A DNA stretch of 33,407 bases from Sphingorhabdus sp. (GCF_029865925.1 NZ_JARXAI010000008.1:1-33407), one strand, 5' to 3'. Shown: positions 8,224-19,154, counted from the first letter of the stretch. The notes: generated by a model from the letters alone, not told the origin. Numbers and translations: made by a program.

Positions 8224-10548
8224 CTAAATTGGGTCGCCGTTCCGGTCACGCAGCACTTCACGGCGGCCGATATGGTTCGGAGCGCTGATGAAGCCATCCT
8301 CCTCCATCCGGTCAATCAGTCGCGCTGCGCTGTTATAACCAATGCGCAATTGGCGCTGAATCCAGCTTGTGGATGCCTTCTGGCTTTCAAACGCAATTTG
8401 GCACGCCTTGCGATACTGTGAATCTTCTTCGCTATCGTCACCGCCCATACCGCCAAAGTCAAAGCCGCCCTCTTCAGGTTCTTCCGTCACAGCCTGAATA
8501 TAATCCGGCTGACCTTGGCCACGCCAATGGTCCGCAACGCGCCGCACTTCATCATCGGACACAAAGGGGCCGTGAATGCGCGTCAGCCCTCGGCCACTCG
8601 CCATATATAGCATGTCGCCCTTACCCAGCAGTTGCTCTGCCCCTTGCTCCCCTAGAATTGTCCGGCTGTCGATTTTCGATGTCACATGGAACGAGATTCG
8701 CGTGGGCAAGTTTGCCTTGATGACACCCGTGATGACATCTACCGAAGGTCGCTGCGTTGCCATAATCAGGTGGATACCCGCCGCGCGCGCCTTTTGTGCT
8801 AGGCGTTGAATGAGGAATTCAACCTCCTTGCCTGCAGTCATCATGAGGTCCGCAAGCTCATCGACGATAACCACAATCTGCGGCATCGGCTCGTAAGCGA
8901 GGCTCTCTTCCTCATATTGTGGCTGGCCAGTCATCGGGTCGTAACCGATCTGAACCTTGCGTCCCAATGGCGCACCTTTTGCTGCTGCGTTACGAACCTT
9001 TTCATTAAAGTTCGCAAGATTGCGCACGCCAAGCGAGGACATCATCCGGTAACGCTCCTCCATCTGCTCCACCGCCCATTTCAGTGCGCGAATGGCTTTT
9101 GCAGGCTCCGTTACAACAGGCGACAACAAATGCGGGATATCGTCATAGCTGCTCAATTCAAGCATCTTGGGATCGATCATGATCATCCGGCACTGGTCCG
9201 GCGTCAGGCGGTATAGCAACGACAATATCATACAATTGAGGCCAACCGATTTGCCCGACCCCGTTGTCCCTGCGACCAAAAGATGAGGCATTGGGGCAAG
9301 ATCAGCTATGACGGGGTCGCCGGAAATGTTCTTGCCCAAAATTATTGGCAACGCGCCCTTCTGCTCGGCAAAAGCATCAGACCCCACCATTTCCTGAAAA
9401 ACCACAGCCTCACGGTGCGCATTGGGTAATTCAATGCCCATAACCGTCCGTCCCGGAATTGTCGAAACACGCGCCGACAGCGCGGACATGTTGCGCGCAA
9501 TATCTTCGGCCAATTGAATGACACGGCTTGATTTAATACCAGCCGCGGGTTCAAGTTCGTACATTGTGACCACTGGGCCTGGCCGCACCGCCACAATCTG
9601 CCCTTTGACGTGGAAATCATCGAGAACCGATTCAAGCAGCCGCGCATTTGCTTCAAGCGCCGCTTTGTCAAGTTTAGGCACAGAGATGGCAGGTGGCGGA
9701 TCGAGCAACTCAAGCGATGGCAAAGCAAAGCTGCCGAAAAAGTCGCCTTGTCGTGCGCCCGTCGCAAATGCCGCTTTTTTCGGTGCCAGCGTGCGATCTT
9801 CAATAACCGGCGGCTTGCGTTGATCCGGCTCCACCGACTTGCGCGGTGGTTTAGGCTCAACAATCTGTGGCGGGGCCAAATCATCGCCCATCAAGGCGTG
9901 GGCGCCCCCCGTAACGCTACCGAATTTCGGCATGGCAAGCTTTGGAATGCGCAACAGCGGCCGTTCAAGCTGAAGCGAGCGAATAACGAGCGCAGCACCG
10001 CCCGCCAACGCGCCGAGAATGATGAGAATGCGCAATAAGGTCCCGAATACGCCCTTGATTTGGCCAACAAGCGCACTGGTCCCGTTGTCTAACAAGAGCG
10101 CAATTGTTCCACCCCATCCGGCGGGCAGTCCGATGTCGCTGTTATGTTGCCAATACGCCATGCCAAACCCGATCAGCAGCATTCCGATAAGACACAAGAC
10201 TAATTGCCGCCTCCACTGAGGCTGTGGCACATCGCGCCACAGACGTCGGGCAAACACCAACAGCAGCGGGAAAAGAAAAATCGCTGGCACGCCAAAGACA
10301 AACAACATTGCATCGGACACATACGCGCCGCCCCGACCCATCCAGTTATGCTGCACGTCCGCTGCTGCGCTGTTAAACGCGGCGTCTGCAGCCGAATAAC
10401 TGAGTACCGCCAGCCCATAAAACAGCGCAAACAGCCCTAAAGCAGCGGCGCCGAGCAACGCGCCGCTGCGTATCAATGACGCGCGCATCATTTGACGCCA
10501 ATTGGCCATGTTCGATTTCGAGGTAAATTTAGAAACGCGCGAGGCCAT
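8224..10548 (-). CDS. ftsK: DNA translocase FtsK
   Basis: This 774-residue protein tethers to the division septum and pumps DNA to finish chromosome segregation and dimer resolution. The N-terminal membrane domain has about four hydrophobic segments between residues 28 and 190. A Pro/Lys-rich linker (about 200-290) follows and is short compared with E. coli FtsK. The motor has Walker A GTTGSGKS at 427-434 and the downstream VIVDELADLMM Walker B region. The C-terminal gamma domain (QRQLRIGYNSAARLIDRME) is the winged helix that reads KOPS sequences. The start is set at the first ATG (MASRVSKF); a TTG 25 codons upstream is open but adds unconserved sequence. No strong ribosome-binding site is seen. 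Confidence 0.95.
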   Translation of the reverse strand: MASRVSKFTSKSNMANWRQMMRASLIRSGALLGAAALGLFALFYGLAVLSYSAADAAFNSAAADVQHNWMGRGGAYVSDAMLFVFGVPAIFLFPLLLVFARRLWRDVPQPQWRRQLVLCLIGMLLIGFGMAYWQHNSDIGLPAGWGGTIALLLDNGTSALVGQIKGVFGTLLRILIILGALAGGAALVIRSLQLERPLLRIPKLAMPKFGSVTGGAHALMGDDLAPPQIVEPKPPRKSVEPDQRKPPVIEDRTLAPKKAAFATGARQGDFFGSFALPSLELLDPPPAISVPKLDKAALEANARLLESVLDDFHVKGQIVAVRPGPVVTMYELEPAAGIKSSRVIQLAEDIARNMSALSARVSTIPGRTVMGIELPNAHREAVVFQEMVGSDAFAEQKGALPIILGKNISGDPVIADLAPMPHLLVAGTTGSGKSVGLNCMILSLLYRLTPDQCRMIMIDPKMLELSSYDDIPHLLSPVVTEPAKAIRALKWAVEQMEERYRMMSSLGVRNLANFNEKVRNAAAKGAPLGRKVQIGYDPMTGQPQYEEESLAYEPMPQIVVIVDELADLMMTAGKEVEFLIQRLAQKARAAGIHLIMATQRPSVDVITGVIKANLPTRISFHVTSKIDSRTILGEQGAEQLLGKGDMLYMASGRGLTRIHGPFVSDDEVRRVADHWRGQGQPDYIQAVTEEPEEGGFDFGGMGGDDSEEDSQYRKACQIAFESQKASTSWIQRQLRIGYNSAARLIDRMEEDGFISAPNHIGRREVLRDRNGDPI

Positions 10549-10713
10549 GTCGGTATTGCCAGTATGTAGGAGGTCGCAAAGGACCGAATACACCCTTTTC
10601 GCCTTCGTCGGACTCCCCGTCAAGTATTACAGGGCAAAAGGGGAACGCATGCACAAAAGCTACAGTCAAAATCCCCCTTTGAATCCGGCGCTTCCTTGCG
10701 GCATAGGTAGGAT

Positions 10714-11937
10714 ATGGAAAACAAGGCAGACGTAATCATCATCGGCGGTGGCCTTATTGGCCTGACGCAGGCTCTGGCGCTCGCTGCGCAGGGCATCACC
10801 AGCCATGTCATTGACCGCGCGGATCAAGCGAACATGCTTGATGCTGCTTATGATGGACGCACTTTTGCGATATCGAGCTCAAGCTACAAATTATTCGAAG
10901 CAATCGGGCTTAGCGATGCGTTGGCTGGCAAAGGCTGCCCGATTGAGAAAATCTGGGTCAGCGATAGCCTGAAATCGGGATCGCTCGATTTCGCGCCAGC
11001 CGAGGATGACGGATTTTTGGGCCAAATGTTCGAAAGTCGATATTTGCGAGGCGTATTGTACCGGGCTGCGCAGGAACATGCCGCAATCCAGTTGCACATG
11101 CCCGCCAATATCATCAGCAAATCCCGCGATTCAGGCGCGGCAACCGTGACCCTTGAAAGCGGTCGGGTGCTAATGGCAGACCTGATGATCGTTGCCGAAG
11201 GCCGAAGGAGCGAAACGCGTGAAGAGGCCGGCATTCACATCGCGCACTGGCAATATGCGCATCATGCCATTGTCGGTGCGATTTATCACGAGTTGCCGCA
11301 TAACAATATTGCATATGAAATCTTTTACCGCACAGGGCCGTTTGCAGTACTGCCCATGCTGGATGCAGAGGATGGCCGCCATCGTTCAGCGCTTGTCTGG
11401 TCAGTCAGATCCGAAGACGCAGCAGGCTATTTGAAGCTGTCCCCGCGTGGGTACACAGCCGAGCTTGAGAAGGGCATGGGCGGATTGTTAGGCAAAGTCG
11501 AATTGTCCGCGCCGTTGTCGTCCTACAAATTGGGTTTCCACCATGCCGCGTCGATTGCCGCAGAACGGATGGTGCTGATTGGCGACAGTGCGCACGGCAT
11601 TCACCCGATTGCAGGTCAGGGGCTCAATCTGGGCCTTCGGGACGTGGCGGCGCTAACTGAAGTCTTGGTCGACGGCATGCGTTTGGGCCTTTGTTTCGGC
11701 GATGCGCAGTTACTTGAGCGCTATGGCCGGTGGCGCAGCATCGATACATTGCTGATCGCAGTTTCGACAGACGGGCTGAACCGGTTGTTCTCGATTCCCG
11801 GAAAAACGGCATCGGCGGTCCGGCGTTTTGGAATGGCTATGGTGCAGCGCGTCGCGCCGGCGAAGGCCTTTTTCATGGCCGAAGCTCGCGGGGAAAGCGG
11901 TGCGCTGCCCAAATTGCTTCAAGGGGTGTCGCTCTAA
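10714..11937 (+). CDS. FAD-dependent monooxygenase of the UbiH/VisC/COQ6 family
   Basis: The 407-residue flavoprotein has an N-terminal dinucleotide-binding fold (VIIIGGGLIG, residues 8-17), an acidic residue closing the second strand (VIDRAD) and the family's second FAD motif IGDSAHGIHPIAGQGLN with GD at 290-291. These are hallmarks of the class A hydroxylases that add oxygen to the ubiquinone ring (UbiH, UbiF, UbiI, UbiL). Which ring position it hydroxylates cannot be told from sequence. AGGTAGGA lies just before the ATG. It is transcribed divergently from ftsK across a 165-base gap and ends 7 bases from the convergent OmpA-like gene. The GHGIHP-type motif and length support ubiquinone biosynthesis over antibiotic-type oxygenases. 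Confidence 0.88.
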   Translation: MENKADVIIIGGGLIGLTQALALAAQGITSHVIDRADQANMLDAAYDGRTFAISSSSYKLFEAIGLSDALAGKGCPIEKIWVSDSLKSGSLDFAPAEDDGFLGQMFESRYLRGVLYRAAQEHAAIQLHMPANIISKSRDSGAATVTLESGRVLMADLMIVAEGRRSETREEAGIHIAHWQYAHHAIVGAIYHELPHNNIAYEIFYRTGPFAVLPMLDAEDGRHRSALVWSVRSEDAAGYLKLSPRGYTAELEKGMGGLLGKVELSAPLSSYKLGFHHAASIAAERMVLIGDSAHGIHPIAGQGLNLGLRDVAALTEVLVDGMRLGLCFGDAQLLERYGRWRSIDTLLIAVSTDGLNRLFSIPGKTASAVRRFGMAMVQRVAPAKAFFMAEARGESGALPKLLQGVSL

Positions 11938-11944
11938 AGCCCGA

Positions 11945-12610
11945 TTACCCCTGCGTGACCGGCACAAGGCGAATTTCCACGCGGCGGTTTGCCGAGCGGC
12001 CGGCGGGGTCAAGATTGCTCGCCTTAGGCTGGCTTTCACCATAACCACGCGTTGCAAGGCGCGCTGACTGAACGCCGCGTATCGACAGATAATCGGCAAC
12101 TGCCGAGGCCCGACGTTCCGACAATGTCTGGTTATAGGCATCTGACCCTGTGGAATCGGTGTGGCCCATCACATCGACATAGGTTTTTTCATATTGAGTC
12201 AGCGTCGATGCGACTTGGTCAAGCGTGTTGCGGAAACCAGCGTCAATATTGGCGCTGTCGACGCCAAAGGTCACTTCCGATGGCATGTCGAGCACAAGAC
12301 TATCTCCGTCACGAATAACGTTAACACCTGAGCCGGCCGTTTGCAGACGCAATTTCTTTTCCTGCTCGTCCATATAATATCCTGCGCCTGCACCCGCCAA
12401 AGCGCCAATCCCGGCCCCTACGATTTTTTCGGTACGATCGCGCTTGCCGCCGATTAAGTCGCCAAGAAGATACCCGCCCAGTGCTCCGCCTATGCCACCA
12501 ATTGCTGCTTTAGAAATCGTGCGCTTTCCGGTCGTAGGATCAGTGACGCAAGCCGACAATGGAAGCATTGCTGCAACAAGCGCCAGCGTAATCATTTGGT
12601 TCTTTTTCAT
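11945..12610 (-). CDS. OmpA-family lipoprotein with glycine-zipper segment
   Basis: The 221-residue product begins with a signal peptide and canonical lipobox (PLSAC), so it is probably anchored in the outer membrane. Residues about 30-85 form a glycine zipper with alternating Gly/Ala (IGGIGGALGGYLLGDLIGG, then GAGIGALAGAGAGYYM). The C-terminal 110 residues are an OmpA-like peptidoglycan-binding domain, with VDVMGHTDSTGSDAYNQ, LSERRA and the closing NRRVEIRL. This matches the YiaD-type family, which links the outer membrane to the wall. The start chosen has AAGGGAAG at good spacing; ATGs further upstream add only an unlikely MLMLKGKI prefix. A plausible sigma70 promoter lies upstream. Confidence 0.9.
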   Translation of the reverse strand: MKKNQMITLALVAAMLPLSACVTDPTTGKRTISKAAIGGIGGALGGYLLGDLIGGKRDRTEKIVGAGIGALAGAGAGYYMDEQEKKLRLQTAGSGVNVIRDGDSLVLDMPSEVTFGVDSANIDAGFRNTLDQVASTLTQYEKTYVDVMGHTDSTGSDAYNQTLSERRASAVADYLSIRGVQSARLATRGYGESQPKASNLDPAGRSANRRVEIRLVPVTQG

Positions 12611-12697
12611 TATCTTCCCTTTCAACATGAGCATCGTTGAAACGACACGCGCGATGAACCTGTGATTAAGATTTCAATCGGTTGCATCCTTTCCCCC

Positions 12698-12727
12698 ATA
12701 ACGTGGTGCTATGCATTTTGTTGTCAA
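12698..12727 (-). promoter_or_regulatory. Candidate sigma70 promoter of the OmpA-like lipoprotein gene
   Basis: On the minus strand a perfect TTGACA (-35, bases 12727-12722) is followed after 18 bases by CGTTAT (-10, 12703-12698, three of six consensus bases). Transcription would start near 12691, giving a leader of about 80 bases with a good Shine-Dalgarno before the ATG at 12610. The strength of the call rests on the -35 box and on its position in a divergent intergenic gap. Confidence 0.45.
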
Positions 12728-12762
12728 ATGCCCCTTTTTGGTTCTATGGCGATCGAGTTCTT

Positions 12763-14100
12763 ATGGAGCCTCTTCTTCCTTTCCCGTGGCTTGATGCCGC
12801 CATCATCCTAGCGCTTATCGTCTTGAATGGCGTGTTTGCGATGTCGGAGCTTGCTATTGTGTCCGCGCGCACAGCGAAGCTTAAAGCGATGGCAGAAGAC
12901 GGCAAACGCGGGGCGGCGGCGGCACTGAGGCTTGGGCGCGACCCCGGTAAATTCTTGTCCACAGTGCAAATAGGCATAACGCTCATTGGCATTATTGCAG
13001 GCGCCTATTCAGGATCGACATTGGGCGGCCCGGTTGCTGATCGCATCGCCTTATGGGGCATCGGCCGTGAATGGTCGGAAATGCTGGGCTTTGGCATCGT
13101 TATCAGCATCACGACCTATGCGTCATTGGTCGTCGGAGAGCTGGTGCCAAAGCAATTTGCGCTGATTGCACCCGAAAGAATCGCCGTTTTCATGGCGGGC
13201 CCCATGGAGCTGTTGGCCCGCATTACTGCACCAATCGTGTGGACACTCGACAAATCAAGCGCCACCATTTTTCGCGCGCTTGGGCTGCGCCGGGATAGCC
13301 GCGATGCATTGAGTGCCGAAGAATTGCGGATGGTCTTTGCCGAAGCCACCCATGCCGGCATCATTGAAGAACATGAGCATAAGGTCATTGCAGGCGTTGT
13401 CCGGCTTGCCGACCGGCCAGTTCGCGAAGTCATGACACCACGGACCGATGTCGACCGCATCTCTGCCGACGCATCCGAAGACACCGTGCGCGATTCGCTT
13501 TTGAATTCGCTCCATACCCGCTTGCCTGTAACTGGCGACGATGGCGACGATATCATTGGTGTCGTGCAATCACGAGACATCGTCGCGGCCCAGATCCGCG
13601 GTGAGGTGCTCGACATTCGCAAGTTGATGCGCCGCGCCGAGATCATTCCCGATCAGCTGGATGCTATGGACGCGCTAGAGATATTGCGTTCGTCCGATGT
13701 GCCGATGCTGTTAGTGCATGACGAGTATGGCCATTTCGAGGGCATTGTTACCCCGAACGATCTTTTGGCGGCAATTGCAGGTGAATTTGCTTCGGATCAG
13801 GCACAAGGCAGTGCGCCTAACATCATCACCCTAGATGACGGTTCGATGCTTGTGTCTGGCGCGATGTCAGCCGACGCCATGGCAGAAGCATTATCAATCG
13901 ACCTCCCCGATGATCGCGATTATGCCACTGCTGCGGGTCACGTCCTGCACATATTGCGGCACCTACCTAAAGAAGGCGAGGCGTTCACTGATCAAGGCTG
14001 GCATTTCGAGGTTGTCGACATGGATGGACGCAAAATCGACAAGCTGCGTGTCCGACTTGCAGAAAAGGCAACTAAAGCAGACGCAGTTGAGGGCTTGTGA
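12763..14100 (+). CDS. CNNM/CBS-domain membrane protein (HlyC/CorC family)
   Basis: The 445-residue protein has an N-terminal CNNM (DUF21) membrane domain with hydrophobic segments at about residues 10-26, 66-84, 106-125 and 139-160. A pair of CBS domains follows (about 215-335, including REVMTPRTDVDRI), then a C-terminal CorC_HlyC domain (about 350-435). Such proteins are linked to magnesium or cobalt efflux, though older records call them hemolysins; transport substrate is inferred from family. The ATG at 12763 is preferred because it starts just before the first membrane helix; a TTG at 12682 would add an unlikely 27 residues. It occupies the position just upstream of sdhB where sdhA would normally be expected. 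Confidence 0.9.
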   Translation: MEPLLPFPWLDAAIILALIVLNGVFAMSELAIVSARTAKLKAMAEDGKRGAAAALRLGRDPGKFLSTVQIGITLIGIIAGAYSGSTLGGPVADRIALWGIGREWSEMLGFGIVISITTYASLVVGELVPKQFALIAPERIAVFMAGPMELLARITAPIVWTLDKSSATIFRALGLRRDSRDALSAEELRMVFAEATHAGIIEEHEHKVIAGVVRLADRPVREVMTPRTDVDRISADASEDTVRDSLLNSLHTRLPVTGDDGDDIIGVVQSRDIVAAQIRGEVLDIRKLMRRAEIIPDQLDAMDALEILRSSDVPMLLVHDEYGHFEGIVTPNDLLAAIAGEFASDQAQGSAPNIITLDDGSMLVSGAMSADAMAEALSIDLPDDRDYATAAGHVLHILRHLPKEGEAFTDQGWHFEVVDMDGRKIDKLRVRLAEKATKADAVEGL

Positions 14101-14172
14101 TTGCTTAACTGCTTGGTTAGAGCATTTGACTGATACGGAATTGCACGACTTTAGAGTCCACAGGATATTGAT

Positions 14173-14952
14173 ATGGCCGATTTCTTCCTTCCAAAGAACA
14201 GCAAAGTCCAAAAGGGCACTGCGCATGCTGCCAAAACCGGCGGCAAGACCAAGACATTCAAGGTCTATCGCTACGACCCTGATAGCGGGGAGAACCCGCG
14301 TTACGATACGTTTGAAGTCGATACCGAAAATTGCGGACCAATGGTGCTCGACGCGTTGATCAAGATGAAGGGCGAACAGGATGCGTCGCTTACCTTCCGT
14401 CGTTCATGCCGCGAAGGTATCTGTGGTTCTTGCTCTATGAATATTGACGGCAAGAATGGCCTTGCCTGCACCACTGCAATTGAAGATTGCAAAAGCGAAG
14501 TCACGCTTACCCCCTTGCCGCATATGGAAGTCATAAAGGACCTCGTCCCCGACTTCACGCATTTCTATGCGCAATATGCCTCTATCAAGCCTTGGCTGCA
14601 GACTGTAACGCCTGAGCCATCTGGCAAGGAGCGGCTCCAGTCGCCAGAGGATCGCGCTAAACTAGACGGTTTGTACGAGTGCATATTGTGCGCTTGCTGC
14701 TCGACCAGTTGCCCGTCTTATTGGTGGAACAGCGACAAGTTTTTGGGTCCCGCTATTTTGCTTCAAGCCTATCGCTGGTTAGCGGACAGCCGTGACGAGA
14801 TGGCCGGCGAACGTTTGGACGAGCTGGAAGATCCATTCCGCCTTTACCGCTGCCATACGATCATGAACTGCGCCAACGCATGTCCCAAGGGTTTGAACCC
14901 AGCAAAGGCCATTGCGGAAACCAAAAAGATGGTTGCCGAACGGCACCTTTAA
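14173..14952 (+). CDS. sdhB: Succinate dehydrogenase iron-sulfur subunit
   Basis: A 259-residue SdhB, the electron-transfer subunit of complex II, which passes electrons from the flavin of SdhA to ubiquinone. Cysteines 79, 84, 87 and 99 ([12 protein letters not shown]...C) bind the [2Fe-2S] cluster. [12 protein letters not shown] (from Cys170) and [14 protein letters not shown] carry the ligands for the [4Fe-4S] and [3Fe-4S] clusters. Length is typical. The usual partners sdhC, sdhD and sdhA are not upstream: the preceding gene is the CNNM/CBS protein, 72 bases away. A TTGACT at 14126-14131 could be a -35 element, but no convincing -10 follows it. Confidence 0.97.
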   Translation: MADFFLPKNSKVQKGTAHAAKTGGKTKTFKVYRYDPDSGENPRYDTFEVDTENCGPMVLDALIKMKGEQDASLTFRRSCREGICGSCSMNIDGKNGLACTTAIEDCKSEVTLTPLPHMEVIKDLVPDFTHFYAQYASIKPWLQTVTPEPSGKERLQSPEDRAKLDGLYECILCACCSTSCPSYWWNSDKFLGPAILLQAYRWLADSRDEMAGERLDELEDPFRLYRCHTIMNCANACPKGLNPAKAIAETKKMVAERHL

Positions 14953-14996
14953 GCGTTTAATTTTATTCGTAAGACCCTAATTGTGTAGGATTGCCG

Positions 14997-15449
14997 TTGG
15001 ACACACCCGCTTTTGACAGCAGCCCTGATCCGGATAATCCTGGTTGGCTGAACTGGCAGATGACCGATGCCACGCGGTACAACGGCACGGTGCTGGGTAA
15101 GATGCTGGTGCGCAGCGACGGTGATGAAAAGGCACGCCTGCGCATGTATCCGGAACACCGGCACAGCAATTTGCGCAACGCCGTGCATGGCGGTGTCACT
15201 TTGGGCTTTATCGATGTGGCGATGTTCGGGGCATCGCGTATGTTTGGCCTGATAGAGGCTGGGGCAGCGGTGACACTGGACCTTTCGGTCCAATTTATCG
15301 GTGCTGGCGTCATCGGAAAACCGCTTGAGGCCGAAGTGGAGCTGCTAAAAGAAACTGGACGGTTGCTCTTCATGCGCGGGATCGTTTCGCAAGGCGATGA
15401 GCGTGTTGCTGCCTTTTCCGGTACCATCCGCAAACCGACAAAAAGATGA
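14997..15449 (+). CDS. PaaI-type hotdog-fold thioesterase
   Basis: A 150-residue single hotdog-domain protein of the PaaI/YdiI thioesterase group, which hydrolyses acyl-CoA thioesters; the substrate cannot be predicted. The family signature is NAVHGGVTLGFIDVAMF, with the conserved HGG turn and an acidic residue on the following helix. A later strand reads LDLSVQFIG. The start is uncertain. TTG at 14997 has TAGGA six bases upstream and is preferred; TTG at 14991 lies directly against that TAGGA. No ATG exists near the conserved N-terminus. The gene lies between sdhB and zapE, a neighbourhood seen in other alphaproteobacteria. Confidence 0.82.
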   Translation: MDTPAFDSSPDPDNPGWLNWQMTDATRYNGTVLGKMLVRSDGDEKARLRMYPEHRHSNLRNAVHGGVTLGFIDVAMFGASRMFGLIEAGAAVTLDLSVQFIGAGVIGKPLEAEVELLKETGRLLFMRGIVSQGDERVAAFSGTIRKPTKR

Positions 15450-15489
15450 AATTACGTGTCCTTTTGCGCGACAAACGCTGCAGATAGCT

Positions 15490-16602
15490 ATGGTTAGCGT
15501 CGCCGATAGATACGACTTACTGGTCGCGGCAGGCGAGCTAAGGTCCGACACCGACCAGGCAATCGCGGTAGCAGCGCTAGCCAAAGTGCAAACCGAGCTT
15601 GAGGCCATTCCACCGCGCGGCAGCACTATTTGGCGATTCTTGGGACGTAAACCCGACCCTGCACGCGGACTATATCTTTGGGGTGGCGTTGGGCGCGGTA
15701 AATCCATGCTGATGGACCTGTTTTTCGACAGCGTTCAGATCAAGCGCAAACGCCGTGCGCATTTCCATGAGTTTATGCTTGAGATCCATGCCCGGCTTAA
15801 AGCCGAGCGTGTGAAGGAAGAGGGCGACCCAATCCCACCGATCGTCGCCGCGTTAGCCGACGAAGCGCATGTGTTGTGCTTTGACGAAATGGTGGTGAAT
15901 AATATGGCAGACGCGGCGATCATGTCGCGACTTTTTGCTGGCCTTATCGCCGCGGGTGTTACCGTTGTCACAACATCTAACCGTCATCCCGATGACCTGT
16001 ATAAAGATGGCCTCAACCGACAATTGTTTCTGCCCTTCATTGCTTTAGTCAAAGACCGGCTCGATATCATCACGCTTGATGGGCCGACGGATTACAGGCG
16101 GGACCGATTGGGTAGCGCGAAAATCTGGCTTGTACCCAATGGTCCCGAGGCGACGGCAGCGCTTTCCGAGACATTTTTCCGCATGACCGATTATCCGCCC
16201 GAGGATCGCGCGCATGTGCCGGCGTTGGAAATGGACTTGGGTGGCGGACGCATGTTGCATGTGCCCAAAGCGCTGAAAGGCGTTGCGGTGTTCTCATTCA
16301 AGCGGCTGTGCGTCGAAGCACGCGGGGCTGCGGATTACCTGGCCATCGCTCGGCGCTTTCACACCGTCATCATAGTCAGAATCCCCGTTTTGGGTCCGCA
16401 TAATCGTAATGAAGCGGCGCGGTTTGTCACGTTAATCGATGCGCTATACGAGTATCGCGTGAAGTTTCTCGCGAGCGCGGACGCCGCACCGGACGACCTC
16501 TACCCGCAAGGCGACGGTCGGTTTGAATTTGACCGGACAGTGTCGCGTCTATTGGAAATGCAATCGGAAGATTATCTGGCGGAGGGGCATGGCGCACGCT
16601 AG
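15490..16602 (+). CDS. zapE: Cell division protein ZapE (AFG1-family ATPase)
   Basis: The 370-residue product is an AFG1-like P-loop ATPase. In E. coli ZapE associates with FtsZ at constriction; the mitochondrial relative Afg1/Lace1 assists quality control of respiratory-chain proteins. Walker A is GGVGRGKS at residues 65-72 and Walker B is LCFDEMVV; TSNRHPDDLYKDGLNRQLFLPF is spread across the sensor region and is diagnostic. The ATG at 15490 is chosen because frames opening earlier overlap the thioesterase and add unconserved sequence. Its place next to sdhB and TCA genes would suit an Afg1-like role, but that is inference. Confidence 0.93.
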   Translation: MVSVADRYDLLVAAGELRSDTDQAIAVAALAKVQTELEAIPPRGSTIWRFLGRKPDPARGLYLWGGVGRGKSMLMDLFFDSVQIKRKRRAHFHEFMLEIHARLKAERVKEEGDPIPPIVAALADEAHVLCFDEMVVNNMADAAIMSRLFAGLIAAGVTVVTTSNRHPDDLYKDGLNRQLFLPFIALVKDRLDIITLDGPTDYRRDRLGSAKIWLVPNGPEATAALSETFFRMTDYPPEDRAHVPALEMDLGGGRMLHVPKALKGVAVFSFKRLCVEARGAADYLAIARRFHTVIIVRIPVLGPHNRNEAARFVTLIDALYEYRVKFLASADAAPDDLYPQGDGRFEFDRTVSRLLEMQSEDYLAEGHGAR

Positions 16603-16625
16603 CATCACCAAAAAGGGAGAGTGAT

Positions 16626-18017
16626 ATGATCGAACGGAAGGCATTATTGTTTGCAGGTTTGTTTGCGCTGGCCACAGCCGGTCATGCGCAACCCGCTAAC
16701 CCAAAAAACGCAGCGGAGCGGGATCTGTTCGCGAGGATAGTCGAGATCCCAACGGTAGAGGGGCAACCCGCCGAATTCAAAAAGCTGACCTCGTTGCTGA
16801 CTGCGGAATTTCGCAAGGCCGGCATCACGAACGTGGTCGTTAAAAACCATGACAACACGCAAACACTGATTGCGCGTTGGCCGGCGGCCAAGCCGTCGGG
16901 CAAAAAGCCCATATTGCTGATGGCACATATGGATGTCGTCGCGGCCAAGGCAAGCGATTGGAAATATCCGCCGTTCCAGTTCCGCGAAGAAGGCGGCTAT
17001 TATCTGGGGCGTGGTTCGAATGATAATAAGGCTGCGTTGACGGGTATTGTCCTCGCCCTGCAATATTTGCACGCCGAAAAATTTGCGCCAGCGCGGGATA
17101 TCATCGTGCTGTTTACCGGGGACGAAGAAACCATCGGCAATGGCGCCCGGCGGGCGGCGAGTGAATGGCGCGGCCTAATTGACGCCGAATATGCGTTGAA
17201 CGGTGATGCAGGTGGTGGGTCGGTGTTTCCCGATGGACGCGTTGAAGGTTTTGGCATTCAGATTGCGGAAAAAACCTATGCCGATTTCCGGCTTACGGCC
17301 GTCAATCGCGGCGGACACAGCAGCACGCCGCGTCCTGATAATGCTATCTACGCGCTCGCCAGCGCCTTGACGGCGATTGAACGGCACCGTTTCCCAGCCA
17401 TGATCAACGACGCCACGCGTGCCAGTTACGAGATACTCGCAAAGGGTGACAGCGGCCAATATGGTGAGCTCGTGCGTCGATTTCTTGCCGATCCTCAGGA
17501 CCGCGAAACCGCAGACCTCTTGGAAACTATGGACCCCGGCAGTACGCGCACCCGATGCGTTGCAACGATGCTATCGGGCGGGCATGCACCAAATGCCCTA
17601 CCGCAAAAGGCCGAAGCCAATGTAAACTGCCGCATTTTTCCCAGTGTGAAGATTGAAGAGGTCCGGCAGCAATTGCAGGCGCTGTCGGGACCAGATGTCA
17701 CTGTTACTGCGGTGGAAGGATCGCAAACCCCCGAAACCGCACCGTCGCCCATGCGCGACGACATAACGCAGGCCTATCGGGCGGCGGTTGCCACACGCTT
17801 CCCCAATGCGCCCGTTCTGCCGTTTCAGTCCGCTGGCGCAACCGATGGCGCATTCTTACGTGCCGCCGGTATTCCCGTTTATGGCTTTGGCGGCCTGTGG
17901 AGCATAGTGGGTCAACAAGAAGGCGCGCATGGTCTTGATGAACGCGTATGGGCTGAGGGATTTCACGGCCAAGTGCCTATTTGGATGGAAATGTTACGCA
18001 GAGTAGCTGGCGGTTAA
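16626..18017 (+). CDS. Exported M20-family metallopeptidase
   Basis: This 463-residue protein has a clear signal peptide (residues 1-21, ending GHA before QPAN), so it acts in the periplasm or outside. It carries the M20/M25/M40 dizinc active site: His101 and Asp103 in MAHMDVV, Asp133 in GRGSNDNK, the GDEE pair Glu167/Glu168 and a late GLDERV region with a further probable ligand. A lid (dimerisation) domain lies between about 200 and 340, with GGHSSTPRPDNA. Relatives are carboxypeptidases or dipeptidases; specificity is unknown. GGGAGAG precedes the ATG. It sits between zapE and mdh and may be transcribed with them. Confidence 0.93.
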   Translation: MIERKALLFAGLFALATAGHAQPANPKNAAERDLFARIVEIPTVEGQPAEFKKLTSLLTAEFRKAGITNVVVKNHDNTQTLIARWPAAKPSGKKPILLMAHMDVVAAKASDWKYPPFQFREEGGYYLGRGSNDNKAALTGIVLALQYLHAEKFAPARDIIVLFTGDEETIGNGARRAASEWRGLIDAEYALNGDAGGGSVFPDGRVEGFGIQIAEKTYADFRLTAVNRGGHSSTPRPDNAIYALASALTAIERHRFPAMINDATRASYEILAKGDSGQYGELVRRFLADPQDRETADLLETMDPGSTRTRCVATMLSGGHAPNALPQKAEANVNCRIFPSVKIEEVRQQLQALSGPDVTVTAVEGSQTPETAPSPMRDDITQAYRAAVATRFPNAPVLPFQSAGATDGAFLRAAGIPVYGFGGLWSIVGQQEGAHGLDERVWAEGFHGQVPIWMEMLRRVAGG

Positions 18018-18103
18018 CCGGAAATTTTTCTGCCTAAACGCTATTGCGAACTGTTATCAGAAAAAGCGTTAACTTGGTGCCTTTATTGGGTTGTTATTGG
18101 GCA

Positions 18104-19126
<1,023 letters not shown>

Positions 19127-19154
19127 GCGCACCCCAAGATTTCAGGAGACGTTT

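Noticed and set aside
14101-14145. tRNA-like stretch GGTTAGAGCATTTGACTGA before sdhB, suggestive of a tRNA remnant or attachment site
   Set aside because: It resembles a D-arm, but the following bases do not form an anticodon stem and no acceptor or T-arm is present; probably chance.
13835-14359. Plus-strand frame of 174 codons spanning the end of the CNNM gene and the start of sdhB
   Set aside because: It overlaps two well-supported genes in another frame, and its translation lacks domain features.
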